Below, one piece after another: positions 1-19,629 of a stretch of DNA of 64,000 nucleotides (the stretch's first letter is position 1; each line of letters starts with the position of its first letter). Source of the stretch: Bugula neritina (Eukaryota; Bryozoa; Gymnolaemata; Cheilostomatida; Bugulidae). The notes beneath the pieces were generated by a model. That model did no database searches and was not told the origin of the DNA. It worked only from the letters and a program-made list of their open reading frames with translations. The position numbers and the translations under genes were made by a program. Location of the stretch: assembly GCA_964035545.1 (NCBI GenBank), contig OZ037767.1:11139081-11203080 (forward strand), written 5' to 3'.

Positions 1-560
1 CATAATTATTGATGATCATAAAAACTTTTAGAATTAGTTCATTCGAATCATATTCAATAAATATAATTATAATGATAATCAATATCAATTATCATGACTA
101 TCAGTATGACATTGTGATTGACTATAAGAATCACTATGATACTTGATAGTCACACTCATACTCATACTGAAACTCATACATTTACATTCACAGTCAAATG
201 CCAATGTCATAGTATTACATTTACTATTACTATTACTATTATAATTAGTATTAATTACTATTAGTATTAGACTATCACTAAGTATTAGTATTAGTATTAC
301 TATTACTATTACTATTGATATTAGTATCACTGAGTAGTGAGTATGAGTCATACTCACAGTCACTACTCAGTGATACTCATACTCATAGTCATACTGATAC
401 TAATACTAATACTAATACTAATAGTAATAGTAATAGTGTAATACTAATAGTAATAGTAATAGTAATACTAGTAATACTAATACTAATAGTAATACTAATA
501 GTAATATTAATACTAATAGTAATACTAATACTAATACTAAGTCTAATACTAATACAGTAA
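1..560. repeat. Degenerate trinucleotide/hexanucleotide repeat tract
   Basis: The tract is built from variants of TACTAA, TAGTAA and ACTCAT units, densest at about 210-320 and 390-560. The apparent ORFs on both strands here translate only the repeat (runs of S/N/T or I/L/V) and are not genes. Similar units recur at 2620-2710, 11390-11560, 49690-49870 and 51020-51590. Confidence 0.85.
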
Positions 561-1680
561 TAGTAATACTAATACTAAAAGTAAATGTAATACCATGACT
601 GATGACATTGTGATTGACTAAAGTAAATCAAAATGAAAATGACTAAGACTTGACTATGAATTTCAGTGATCATGATTATAATTAATGCTTACAATAAGTA
701 TTGAAATAAAAAATGCTAAAATACCAAAATAAAATCGCACAACAGTCAGTAGCACTGTCAGGCTCGGTGTCCGTTGACGACAACTTTACTTTAAAATTAT
801 ATAATATTTATTTCTGTCAAGATGCCAAACTGCCGATTTACTGAGGGAAGGTCTGTTTTAGTTTCGTAAGTAAGTGATTAACTTAAAACAATTTTTTGCC
901 AAATCAAGCAAAATTAAAAATTTTAAACTTTAAAATTATGTATTTTGAAATTATAATAAACACATAATAAATTGTGTACAGTTTTTTCTACATGATATTA
1001 AATTTTGTTTTTAAATTCAATTTTCAGAGTTATCGCCTCAAAAAAAGAACCCTCTGATCTAATAATGATTATTAATTTTTTCACAAGCCGACGTTATATT
1101 AATTATTATAAATCTCTCTGAAAATGTTTTGTCGAGTTATCTTTTGTCACTAAGAAGATAACTCTAACTCTAATAAGCTTTATCTAATCCAAATTACCTG
1201 TGCATTCAACTCTGGGTCTTATTCCCCAAGTTCATCATCATCATAAATATAATATTAATTATAATTTTAATTCTTTTGTTTAATTTTATAACTTGAGACA
1301 ATTTATTATTTCTTATTGCGCTCACTAGTAGTAGTACTAGTAGTGTTGCTATTGCTGTTACTGTTAGTATTACTATTAGTATTAATAATATTTGATTATA
1401 AGACGTAGTCTTACTCTAAACTCTAAAGTAAATCTAATCAATCATTCAATGTGATCATGTCATTATCATTATGATTAATTGTATATCTGTTAGAAAGTGA
1501 TTATCATGATCATTATGACTATTGTGAAATACTAAGATACCGATATGATATTGACTTTACTCACCTCGTAGACGATAGAACACTCAATCAGTCAATGTCA
1601 CCGTTATGGTGCAAACGTGGAGCGCCTCTTAGTCTTTGGTCAGTGATAAATGTCAGTATGAGTTAGTATAGCAGCATATA
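561..1680. other. Noncoding AT-rich stretch
   Basis: I see no coding exon here. The stretch holds AT-rich unique DNA with a second patch of TAGTA/TTACTG-type degenerate repeat at about 1325-1390. Confidence 0.6.
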
Positions 1681-1685
1681 GCTGT

Positions 1686-2610
1686 TTATTGTTGTGTGTT
1701 AGTTGACCTTAGCTTCAGATCTCTCACACTGCATGTGAGAAAACTGTTAAAATAGACCTTGGTCGCAGCATACGTAAATGTTGGCTCACCTCTCTGTGCA
1801 GCTCGCGTATACATAGTGTACTTATTTTTATTTTTAGTCAGTTCATCATAAGCTGAGGCTAAGGTTTGGTGTTTAGATTCATCTGAGAGGATTCTCATTA
1901 ACAGTGACAACCTATGTGTTTTTCTTCAGTCATTGAGAAGTTGTAGTTCGAGTTTATTTCGAGCTTCTGAGATGCCTTGTCTTCCTTTGATATTGTTAAT
2001 GAACCTGATTGCTTGGGACTGTACACGCTCTAAGGCATCGATATTAGCTGAATCCACTGGGTCCCAAAGAGTATCACCGTATTCTAGAATTGGTCGGCAG
2101 AGACTGGTGTATGCGAGTAGTTTGCTATTGGCAGGGGCTTCATAAAGCGAGTATTTTATGCAACCTAGGACCTTGGAGGCACTTTTGATCTTAGATGTAA
2201 TATGTTGCTCAAATTTTAAGTTGGACTGCAAAATTATACCAAGATATTTGATCTCCTGTCTGCATTTGAGCGGAGTTCCACCAAGTGCATAGCTGGGGTC
2301 AAACACTGGATATGCCTTTGGGGCTTTGCTAAAGATGATCACCTCACACTTTTCCGTGTTAAAAGGCATTTTCCATTTCATGGACCACTTATGTAGAGCA
2401 TCTATATTTGTCTGGAAAAGCTGCTTGTCCTCATTGCTAATCACAGCAGCATAAATCAGGGTGTCATCGGCATAGAGACTCACTTTGCATGTTATCACTT
2501 GTGGTAGGTCATTTATGTATATAAGAAACAAGGTTGGCCCTAGTACCGAACCCTGTAGTACCCTCGAGGAGACAGGGAAATCTGATAATAATACACCGCA
2601 TATTATCTTA
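1686..2610 (-). mobile_element. 5'-truncated LINE, C-terminal part of reverse transcriptase ORF
   Basis: Read on the minus strand, the open frame begins near 2610 and contains the RT block VLQGSVLGPTLFLIYINDLP at about 2575-2500, followed by the catalytic motif YADDTLIYA. After these come the thumb region and the C-terminal block ending in VRDLKLRSTNTQQ. A single in-frame TGA at 1926-1928 interrupts an otherwise continuous frame (downstream codons 1686-1910 stay in phase), so the copy is dead but fairly young. The motif style fits the CR1/Jockey-like non-LTR group. The endonuclease and the first RT blocks are missing. Trinucleotide-type repeats flank the fragment. A more decayed copy of the same family lies at about 54690-55530. 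Confidence 0.85.
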
Positions 2611-2619
2611 GAGTAATAA

Positions 2620-2710
2620 TACTAGGTAGAGCTAATACAAATACTAATAGTAATGTCTAATACTAATAGTAATATTAATAGTAATAGACTAATAGTACTA
2701 CTCAAATACA
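2620..2710. repeat. TACTAA-type degenerate repeat at LINE 5' break
   Basis: Units such as taatactaatag repeat directly beyond the 5' truncation point of the minus-strand LINE. They resemble the tract at 390-560. Confidence 0.7.
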
Positions 2711-3481
2711 ATAGTCATATTGGAATATCAATATGAAATTTAATATGAATATTTATATATTTATAATATTGATATTTATTTATTTCAAATTCATAACAAT
2801 TTATGGGTTAATGGTATTTAATAATAATTATATAACAAAAATAACAGCAACTCAACGGACATGGCAAGACAAGCCAAAGCTCAATACTCTCATTCTAATA
2901 GTGATAGTGGTACTTATAGTTATACTAAGTCTAATTTTGACTACTTTTACTGAAACTTTGAGTTTTAGTTTGATCCAGACAAAGTGAGAAGATAATGCAG
3001 ATGGTTATGAGTTATACCTTATTTTTATAGTGGGTTGTGAGTTAGTTTTAATAGTTAATAATATTACCATTTTGATTAAAAAAAATTTTAGTTTAATGAA
3101 ATAACTTTATTATAACAATCTTAATAGTCAAATGGCTACACGTAGCAATCGGGTGTTAAGTTTCATGGTGTTGTAATTTTATGACGCGTAATGCTGAAAT
3201 AAAATTACTGTGGTTGGATTCGTAAGAAACTAATGCTCAGAACATGTGAACCCTTTGCTATATTATGAGAGAGAAGCATTTATCTATCAGAAATTTGTAT
3301 TGAAGGCTTGCTAATTATCAGAGTATAGGCCTGACTCTTCACAAGTAGTGTAAAATGTATAATTATAAGTAGCTGTATAAGTATTAAGTATAGAGCATAA
3401 CACAAGTGTAGCTATAGTCCAATTCAATGCGCTAATGCATTTCACCTCACATATATGGTGAGATTCTTGAATCTGATTAGC

Positions 3482-3929
3482 GTAGGGGCACACAACGAAG
3501 GTTACCCATGAGGGCAACATGCGGGAAACTCGTCTAGCCCAAAAATGGGCTGTTGTGTGAAGGTTTTCATGTGAATAACATGTTGAGCGGTGAGTGCAGA
3601 AAGCTCGTGCGAGTTTGATCTAATTAGGTGATTACCATTTAGCAAGCCCACTTTTTCAATTTCAATTAGCGTTTTAATTTTTAGCGAATTGAATTAAAAC
3701 AGTTTCATATAGTATGCATTTCCGCTTTTATAATATCTAAAGTCACTTTGCCGATGACATAGGTTTAAAAACAAACTTCTGTAGGCGAGCCGTAAAGTTA
3801 AACTCCAAGATCATTTGCTAATAATTTCCCGCACCCACAACCTACGCATTGTGTGTGGCAGGTCGTTCCCACAACAGGTTTTCAAAAATTTTGACCTGCA
3901 TGCAGAAAACCCACATCATGTGGCCCTAC
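3482..3929. mobile_element. Degenerate fold-back (MITE-like) element
   Basis: The left end (gtaggggcacacaacga) and the reverse complement of the right end (gtagggccacatgatg) are similar. The similarity continues inward: an inner block around 3540-3600 (tgttgtgtgaag, then gagcggtgagtgcagaaa) matches the reverse complement of 3835-3885. This gives imperfect inverted arms of about 110 bp around an AT-rich core with no ORF. I could not find a clear target-site duplication. Confidence 0.4.
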
Positions 3930-4959
3930 CCTTAGTGTGTTTTTTTCGGCTGTCAATGGGCTAGATGGTTTAATGTCTCCCGTTTAGGCCGTCACTAGAT
4001 TTGCGGAAAAAACTGATCATGCCATATGAACTGTATCATCATTTTTAGTTAGCCAATAAGGGAAAATACAATACAATGCAATACACAGGTTATATACAAA
4101 GAATAAAAATAGGATGAGTAGTCTAGCTGAATAAACATAGTTACCAAATACTGACGATGGACCGCAGGCTAAGTAAGGAAGATAATAATGTAAGGCCAAA
4201 ATCTATCACAATGGAATCGTAATAATAGTTGTGTATATGAACTATATATAATAATAAGTATCGATGATAATATATATTGAGTTTGATAATAGTTATATAA
4301 TATATGCGTCAGCGAGTGCGTGCATATACAAATACATGTGAAAGTTCTTAGGCAAACCTGCCTCAAGCTGGGACAATCATGAGAACAAACCTATGCTAGA
4401 ACATACATGTACACGATGAGCAGCAGCAATATTTTGTCTGATCACGGGAAAAGGATATGAGCAGAACAGAAAAACTTAAGAATCGCTGTCCTGGACATCA
4501 TAATCTTATATGGAAAAACTATAGAAGTGGCAATAATGATTAATTGTATTGTAGGATAATAGACATACTATGCTTGCAGGCGACAAGATATATAAGTGGA
4601 AAAGCAGGCAGGAAAGCAAGGGCCACAAGAGATGGAAGCAAACTATACTGCAGTGGTTGAAGAAAGCTAAAAATTGAGTTGCAATAGGCCTAAAAGATAA
4701 TTGGCTAGACAAGGTAATAGTAATGACAAAGAAGTCTGACAGAATCATGACAGTGAGCATAGCATATTAATGATTGACTATAAGATAATGAAAGGAAGGA
4801 CCATGCAGCTATAATTATTTAATGGAAGAAGAGAATGAGTTTTAGCGTAGGGTAACAGGGCTGCTAGCAGAATTAGGCAGAGATGATGATCTGGTGGATT
4901 AGTACATACCTCAAAAAAATGAAAGCAGCTGGTGGGCACTTGGAGTTAGCGGAGGAGGA

Positions 4960-5310
4960 AGTATGATGACAAATAGTTGTGGAGTGAAGAAGTCCAATAA
5001 CCAGTTAGAGCCTAAAAAGACGCCTTCAAGAGGTGGAAAGGATCAGTTACAAAGGAGGAAAGTAAAACCTTGAGGAGATTGAATAAGATATGTAAGAAAA
5101 AGTGAAGAGTGAAAAATGAGCAAGGATATGAGAAGTTGTACAAATATCTGGAAGTAAATGCACCTAAGAAGGCACACATGTTAGCAAAGAATATAGATAA
5201 GATGGTATTTGTGAAAGATGAAGAGGAAAAGGTGATAAGCAAAGATGGAGGCATCAAGAACCATTGGAAGCAGTATTTTAATATGCTATTTAATACAAAA
5301 AGTGGTAATT
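4960..5310 (+). mobile_element. Decayed LINE fragment, region between endonuclease and RT
   Basis: One reading frame, broken by several stops, gives WSEEVQ, DAFKRWKG, then YEKLYKYLE, KKAHMLAKN, KDEEEKVISKDGGIKNHW and KQYFNMLFN. This is the typical linker region of RTE-like and related invertebrate LINEs (trp-rich block, kEAFKrW, then vKDEdgkvl, IkdRWkeYFekLLN). Stops appear where CAA or AAA would be expected, so it is a pseudogene fragment. The more upstream part (about 4780-4960) may belong to it but is too decayed to read. This family differs from the LINE at 1686-2610. Confidence 0.7.
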
Positions 5311-6052
5311 CTAAATAGCAGGGTTTGAAAATTTTAAGGCCTAATCCAAGAGGGAGTAGTTTAAGACATGAAGAAATTTAAATTTAAGGCAAAGGCAAAA
5401 TTGCTTGATGAACTTCCAACATAGATGATCAATAAACTTGAAGGCATTATGTTTGTGTGCGTGCATGTGTGTTTATCAAAGTACGCACTTAAGCTATAGT
5501 GTAAATTAATAATTTACTAAGTGACTTCAATTTACAGTTTTGCTTTTTCTGCATATCCAGGTATCTAGTGTTTTGTGATAATCCAAAGTTGTGATATAAC
5601 ATAATATTAGTCATGGCCTACCATACTAATTGTTTTTTTAAAGTTGAAAAGTTAATTGAAAGTTTTGAAAAATTGAATTGTCTGCCACATAGGAAGATGA
5701 ATAAAAGCACTCACATAGTTATTGACTAAAATGTATTGTATTAGAATAAACTTGGTCTCATTCAGTAATGCAATGATAAATTTGTAAATCGCACTTTTGG
5801 TTCAACACATTTTCAAGTGCCTCCAGTTTGTTAATCTAATTATAATATTGTATGTCTTGTAAAGCTGATAAAACATAGTTATTGGTTGACAAGTTTTATT
5901 TGTTTTATGAAATTTTATGCCAAATGGTATAAGTTTTAACAAAAGCAATTTCAAGTTAGGAGCCAGTTGAGAGTTTGTAAATCCTCATGTTTATCTCTAA
6001 AATTTCAGCAAATTTTGATGTTTTGGGAGCACATGAAAGTCACTGAATCAGC

Positions 6053-7382
6053 ATGAAGACAGTGCATCACCTGTACTACTTAGCTGGAATTATATATAGA
6101 ATCCATAGTGTTATTGCATACGATTACACACTCGGTACTCTAAAGTCTTCTTTGGTTGATGTGGTTGGTGCAGAAAATTTTTCTTACTACACCTACAGTG
6201 ATCGTGAGCCTGTACTCCTTGTACTTACATCATTATCAGGTAAATCTCTTGGGTTAACCCATGGTAGGTAAAATGATTGATTTGGTATTTTGTGTAACAA
6301 ATTTTTTTCTTATCTTTCTTGAGAGCAACATTTTGAATTCATAATATTGGTACAGGGCAGACATTTCTATTCATTAGTGTTGATCTGTATTTTTTCTTTT
6401 TTATATAATCCCAGTAGGTTGATTTACATGGAATCAATTTGATATTTAATCATTTTTGTGTTTTAAAGGTGATGCGGACCTCTATGTCTCTGATAAAGTG
6501 AAACATCCCACATATTATAATTATGATTTGAAATCAAATACATGTGGTGAAGATAGAGTGAATCTTCGTGGAATGAAGAGACCTACTTATATTGGTAACT
6601 GCATTATTCTACTATTTCTAACAAAGCTGTAGCATTTTATATACACAGTATTTTTGCGAACACCTCTACATACCAGCATAGTAGGTATAGGTTTTAGAAA
6701 AGGTTTAGTGCGTTATTCAAGCTAAATTGATCGATCATGTGTTTTATTTACATGATCTGTTTGTTTGGTCTTATTTTTGATAAACATTGTATTTACTATA
6801 ATTATACAGTACAATACAATTATATATAGTTTTTCAAATAATTTTGGTTTAGTGTTTTTACCAAGCAAAACACTTAGCCCCTGATGAGTGGAGGGCCCGA
6901 ATGCCAAAACAGCAGTTATTTTACCACCTCACTTTTCAGCTTGCAAATTACTGGTGAATACTGTCAACCTATACTTCAATTGCAATTATATATTTATGTA
7001 ATTTATGTGTCCCATGGTATTTGTATTTAGTGTTTAACTCCAACTCATCTGATCTTACACTTCACTCACTGCCACTAACAAGTTTCCATTATAATATCCT
7101 GTCCACCCAATCTGTTGTATCATGATCACTGGTCTTATTCTAGGTGTATTTGGCAGTCATGCTTATGAGACAAATGAATATTTACTTCAAGCTTATCGAC
7201 TAAAACAAACCGAGTGGGATGATTGGACTCATGAGAATTCAGAGCATGGGGAGTCGTCTGATCAGTCCCAGTCTGCTACTGACTCTAGTAATTATACTGA
7301 AACAGAGGAGCCTTCATTTGGCTGGCATCTCTCAGAGCTTATTCTTCATCTTATTGAGTTTTTGGTCAACATACTTCTCTAA
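6053..7382 (+). CDS. UPF0669 protein C6orf120 homologue (three exons)
   Basis: The coding exons are 6053-6239, 6469-6594 and 7143/7144-7382 (exon 3 starts at 7144). All junctions are GT-AG and both introns split a glycine codon after its first base. The product is 183 residues. It has a hydrophobic N-terminus (residues 1-22, probable signal peptide) and an NFS N-glycosylation site. The core GDADLYVSD, the block YDLKSNTCGED and the block MKRPTYIGVFGSHAYETNEY follow, then an acidic Ser-rich stretch and a hydrophobic C-terminal tail (LSELILHLIEFLVNILL). The order GDADLYVS, then ATCG-like, then IGVyG, then a hydrophobic C-terminus is diagnostic of vertebrate C6orf120, a secreted glycoprotein of about 190 residues. 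Its biochemical function is not settled. Length and layout agree with the family. An extra 5' noncoding exon cannot be excluded. Confidence 0.88.
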
Positions 7383-10205
7383 CCGACATCAAATATTTTC
7401 CACACTTTTTACTGGCTCTTGGTGAAATACTTTAGCCTCAGTTTTAACCTAAAGTTGATAGTTTTTAGTGATGTTTGATGCCATTGGCCATTTTTTCACT
7501 ATTAGGTGATATTTTTCTCTAACAAAGTGTTTCAAGTAGGTTTTTGAAAACTGAATTAAGACTCTAATATGCATTTGCTACAAGTTTCACCTTTAATATT
7601 GGTGACTATTCATTGAAGAAAATATGACAATAGTAATTTTGTGTACCGGAATCAGTCGAAAATCTGGTGTGTTTAATATCTCTATTCAAAGCAAACATAT
7701 TACTATGTTATAAGGTGATTGTGCTGAAGTTTACTGGTTCAAAATTCTTAATGTCATGCTAATAATTTAATTTAGCAATGTGTAGGATTCTGCCTGGTTT
7801 CCTTCTCAAATTTTGATAATTCTTTTTATCATCAATTGTGTAGGTTCTGTAGAAGCTGCTACTTTGCCTATAAAAAGCTGTACCCAAAAATGTTTTTTCA
7901 ATAATTTTCTGTAATTTCTACTATTTGAAAACTACAAATATATTTTATAGTTCTAAAAGTATTTAATGCTAATTTGTTAGTCAATTTTAATAACTCAGCT
8001 CAAATAATTGCTTGTCACTGAATAACACATTGCTTATTTCACTGTGGATCTAAAGCTACTCATGGATGAAACATCACATCTAATTTGTTATTTAAGAATG
8101 TAACAACCATCATCTCTGTGCACTCAGCTGATTCAAAATATTTAGTAATTTCCTAGAGTTGATGACAGCAAACATTTGCTGTAAACTTTCTTAGTCTTTT
8201 ATATGAAATATAAAAGAAGTAAACTATAGTATAATGATAATTGGAACATGGAGAGTAAATTTCAGATTTTCAGCATGCACGTTAGAATAATATTCTATCT
8301 CCCAGTTTATAAGACTTCATTCACAGCTTTTCCGATTTCAAGTGTCAATGTTTCAAAAAATATTAATAAAAAACATTGGGGAGAGGTAAAGGGAGGTCAT
8401 GCTTCAATATCTAAGTTGTGAGGCTATAGAGTAGAAGAGGCATCCCCTAAAGTCAATGAAAACAATAACATAACAAACAATGGCCATCTCTTTTATCAGT
8501 CTAGATTAAACATTCTTTTACAATCATTGGGAAAAGCCGTCAAGTCTATAGGTACCTGTACACTCAGAATTTGGGACAGAGAGTAAAAGTCTTTGATTCT
8601 TAGACATACAAAGAGAGCACAACCGCTAATAAAATAAGCTATGAGCTTCTGCTGGCCATAGTTGAAGTTAATGGCAAGGTGTGGTCTATGCAGGATATGT
8701 ACATGTATATAATACATAATAGAGACCTACCAGCTCATCTAGTTGTCTAGTGAGATTGTTGTTCCTACTTTATATTATATAAATATAGCATTGACAAACA
8801 AGTTGGTTAGATGTTTAATTGTATTGTTTTAATCATGTTTCACAGAATCTAGAACTATATGTACTATAACATAACAGGTGCGACATATTACTTTTAGATA
8901 TCCGAACATGTTGTAATAATATAAATACTAATTATTAATGTAATAATACTAATACATTTTAAATCCCATATTGCAAACTTCTAGAATATATATGGCTAGA
9001 ATGTATTTTCTACTTAGGTATGCAAGTCTTCTAGTCTACTCATTGAAAAGTTATAACTCAACTTTCAATTAATTCAAAAGAGCTCAACTCTGGCCAGATT
9101 TACTCTCTTGGGGTATATTTGATAAACAGAGCTGTTCTGGGCAGACTATTTAGAATCATATATAAGATGACTTCCACACTCACTGCTGACACAAAGAGTC
9201 TACATTTGCAGCATGTCCCAGTATTATGCTAGCTCAAATATAGCTGATGTTTATTATTTTTCTCTCTAAGCCCAGGTTGAGTAGCTATTAGCAAGACAAA
9301 GCTTTATAGTCAAATAGACATAGTGAAAGTCCACACAACAAAAACTCCTTTTTACAGTTCTAACTCGAGGGCACAATGTACATAGACCTTGAAAACCTGT
9401 AAAAGCGTATAGAATGATATATAAGCAATTATAGTTTAAATAACGCTCTATACAGCTGTTGAATCATAATGATATATCCGAGAGACGAAAGCATATGACA
9501 GAATAAAGCTAGCTAGTGCCTCAAATTATCTGGTGTAGCTTTTACATCTTGCATAAATAATCATTTTTATGTAAACATTTATTAACTATTCTCACTTGTG
9601 TTGTTAATTTATTTAGCAACTACTTGCATATTTTAATAAGTACCAAATTACCTATGCACTGTATTATAATGTATTATAATGACCATTACAGGTTCAACTT
9701 GAGGAGACAACTCTATCTTTTTTACTGAAATGTACCTCATCGAGGGAAGTCAACACGCCCCCTGGATCCGTTTCTCAAGTATAGTTCTCTGGTAGTGGTT
9801 AAAGGGATAATAGGTCACACTGGTCGGTCGGTCTTTCCTATCTACCAACAAGTTTCTTAATTGGCTCAACAAATGTACAAATACGTCCTTTTTATGTATA
9901 AATAGAAGCACGCTGGATTTTTCCATCAGTTAGTGTGAGCCTATTTTATAGAAGATAGCCCTATGGTTGCCACTGTAACTAATATCATCTCGTCATTGTT
10001 TTTATAAGCATGCCTATGTCTCCCATGTATCGTTCATCTTCACAGATTCTATTTGTTGGATTAAATTTGTAATTAAGTCTCAGTTTACTCAATCCCACTT
10101 TTCTTAAACATACATTACCTTAAGACGCTTTCATAAAAATATACCTTTTTTCAATATTATGCTTTACATAGGTGCTAAATGAATTATAGATCCAATTATT
10201 ATTAT
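7383..10205. other. Noncoding intergenic DNA
   Basis: I find no exon, tRNA or clear mobile element in this stretch. It contains the 3' untranslated region of the UPF0669 gene and AT-rich unique DNA. A possible poly(A) hexamer lies near 8365. Confidence 0.5.
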
Positions 10206-10210
10206 GAGTA

Positions 10211-10670
10211 TTGTAGACTAATGGCTGTGGGACAAGCGTGTTACTTCTTGTCCATTAGGTATAGAGACACTTGCATATGAAGCATAAAGTTCTGTATTAT
10301 AGTCATAAAAGTATTATAATATTCTCTTTAGTACACTCAGGCTAACATTGCAAAATGCCACATGCACTTCTTGCGGTAATGGCGCAGGGTACTGCTGGAA
10401 CTTACTAGCCAATCAGATGACACCTTTCCTTTATAACGAGGACCTTCCAGCGCCCAGACCCATTCTATGTGTAGATGCAGTGTAAAGCTCACTATTGTAC
10501 TGATCTCTAACTTGTATGCATTTTTACTTGTTGTAATCTCTTTGTAAATAGTGTTGTAAATATATATAAAAACTACTCTGTTTTCTCATGTAAACCTCAT
10601 AACAAGGCTATGCTCTAGCTGTCAATAAAACAATAAAATCACACTTGTAGTCAGCTAAACTACAACAGCA
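10211..10670 (+). mobile_element. Possible solo LTR (low confidence)
   Basis: The segment starts TGTAG and ends CTACA. Inside, in the order of an LTR, are a CCAAT box (gccaatcagatga, about 10410), a TATAA element (about 10432), a plausible start region, and closely spaced AATAAA hexamers (about 10625-10640). I found no matching 5-bp target duplication and no internal retrotransposon sequence. A cellular promoter is the alternative. Confidence 0.25.
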
Positions 10671-11389
10671 TATAGCAAGATGCTCACCATATTATAAAAA
10701 TAGATAGCACTATACAAATTATAGCACATATCATGATACATGCATTGTCATATTCGTTCAAATTATGTAAAGCATAGATGGGTTGCAATGCAACCACTAC
10801 TAATTATGTTTCATGAATAAATGCCTTAGCCAAAATTTAGGAAAGCATACATAAAAAGTAAACATTCAATACAGGTGTGGCATAGAGTTAGTATAATAAA
10901 ATGTCTAAACTCCCTTTGCACTTATAGTTATTAAAATGTGACACTTTTTATAAGACTGATAGATGATAGCTCTAATGCCACGTTGTACTAAAGCTACAAG
11001 TTATACGTAGTTAAAACTGCAGTTAAAAATCTTATAAAGCCTACGTAATCATCACTACATAAATCATGATAAAAATATGATGCTATTATACGTTACTTTA
11101 AAAGTATGGCCTTCTGTGGACAGTTGGCAAAGCCCGTGAAACTATCTTTCTTATAAATTAATACTTTTTCAGGCTAACCAATCAGATATCGATTTTGTGA
11201 AGACCAATTAAAATTAACGCCAACCCGTTGGCAGATAGAAAACGCGACTTGGTAATAAACAAAACTTAAGACTGCAAGGTTTAATGGATTTATTTTATGT
11301 AATCTACTAAACAAAACTTTTTCTCTTTCATTTTATGCACTCATTTTGATTCTCAGTCTGAATCTGAAAATGAATCTTTCAGTTTCATC

Positions 11390-11560
11390 TCTGTCTCATA
11401 CTCATAGTCATACTCATACTGATAAGTTATACTTATACTTATACTTACAGTTACAGTCATCCTCATACTCATACTGATCGGGATCCTGATACTCATACTG
11501 ATAGTGATAAGTTATTTATACTTATGCTTATAGTTATAGTCATAATCATAACGGTAATGA
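11390..11560. repeat. Degenerate ACTCATACTGAT-type repeat
   Basis: Units like actcatactgat and acttatacttat are repeated with drift. The patch belongs to the same loose repeat class as 1-560 and 49690-49870. Confidence 0.6.
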
Positions 11561-12020
11561 TTTATGATATTGATACATGATACAGTTTATAGCCATTGTG
11601 ATTGTCTTTGAGTCGTAGTGACTGTGGCACTTTACCGTAAACTCACTTTTTAGATTAAATTTCTTGCCCATCAGGCTCAGCATGACAAACTCAAAGTTAC
11701 GACAGGCACAGAGCATCGTGATGGCCATACTGATAGTGATACTGATGGGCATGCAGTAACACTTACACTAGTGAATATACTAATTATACAGCCATATTCA
11801 TAGTGGTACATTCATTGATAGTGACACTTGTATTGTTGCAAGCACTGTTGCCTATTGGCTATTGGTGTTACACTTGTGACTTACTCATACTGCTTTCAGT
11901 TATTGTTGCTACTCAAACTTACTTAAATTTGAAGTGATCATCACACTGAATCGCCCTAGAGAGAGAAAGAGGTGTGCTGCATCTGAGTTATAAGTTAACC
12001 CTTCTACTAGTATTTCAAGG

Positions 12021-13143
12021 CTAAAGGCCTGGCCATACACTCATGAGAATCACACAAAATTCGTGTGAATATTGTTGTGAGTTATCCTCTTGTTATGACT
12101 AGCCACGTGTCCGTTGGGCGAAACACATAATAAATAGTCCGTAAATGAGTCTTGCACGAGATACAAACAGCAGAAAATTACCAGACAGAAACCTGATAGA
12201 AATGAAATAATCACTGTTGCTAAAATTCTATTGACCAATCAAATGGTGCTTATCGTCAATTGCGCTTTGTGTCCATCGTTTTTGGTGGGTGCACCCAGCG
12301 AACACGATTTCGTATGAATTCTCTCAAATTTAAGGCCTGGCCACACGATCGTGAGAATCACACGAAACTCTTGTGACGATTTTCGTGAGTTATCTTTTCG
12401 CATTGACCAGCCACACGCTCGTTAGACGAAAAGTCATTATGCCGAGATTGATACCGCAAGTTTATATAAGTTATAAAGGAAAAATTTTGCCATTTTTGTT
12501 ATTTGTTTGGTATTTTATGTGTACTTTTTTTTAGTTTTGTTTATTGGTAAAGTTTTTAAACACACTTTTTATGCGTATAAAATTAAAAAAAAAATTTAAA
12601 ACTCACTAATGCACGTAAATACAAAGCTATAAAGTTTAAGCTTCGCTGTGATTACAATGTGAATATGAATTGAATAATGCTTGCAATAGCTATTTTACGA
12701 AAAATACATTACAGTTGCTATAAATGCAAGACTAGTAAATTGGATGCAAATAGGCATAGTAATACTATTTAATTTATGCTATTTTTGAAATTTGTGGTAA
12801 ATATTTGGCGCGTATAATATATATATACCCCTAATATATACCACTTTGATGGCAACAAGTCATTGTTATTATTCCGTGAATGAGTTTTGCACGAGATACA
12901 AGCAGCAGAAAATTGCCAAATAGAGAAACGTAGTAGAAATGAAATAATCACTGTTGCTAAAGTTCTATTGACCAATCAAATGGCACTTATCGTCGATTGT
13001 GAATTTTCGTCCATCGTCATCGTTGTGTACACCCAACGATGACGATTTTGTTTGAATTCCCTCAAATTTTCTCGTACGAATGTTTTTTCGTGTCAAATAG
13101 ACGATTTCGTGTGATTCTCACGAGTGTGGGGCCAGGCCTTTAG
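12021..13143. mobile_element. Two adjoining copies of a MITE-like DNA element
   Basis: The outer ends are inverted: the left end ctaaaggcctggccatacac matches the reverse complement of the right end (ctaaaggcctggccccacac) and both continue with tgagaatcacac. A second left-type end (aaggcctggccacacgatcg) begins at about 12333. Copy 1 is about 12021-12332 and lacks its right terminus; copy 2 is about 12333-13143. The internal segment gcacgagatacaaacagcag through ctattgaccaatcaaatgg occurs in both, at about 12150-12242 and 12870-12982. No transposase is present, so these are non-autonomous. Confidence 0.75.
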
Positions 13144-13355
13144 TCTTGGCATTGTTTTTTTTATTGTCCGTGTTATAATAATGGATTTGATATTTATTTT
13201 ATAATCAAAGATATTCAAGTATCATATTTGTAGCATTGTATTTATAATACCAACTGTGGGTAGTATTTAACAGTCTAAACTGGACAATTTTAGGAAAGTG
13301 AACTCTCTTTGGTTTTGTCTAGATTGAAAATAAATTTCACACTCAGCAAAGTGAC

Positions 13356-19629
<6,274 letters not shown>

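Noticed and set aside
85-560. ORFs of 80-90 codons on both strands
   Set aside because: They translate degenerate trinucleotide repeat and have no other content.
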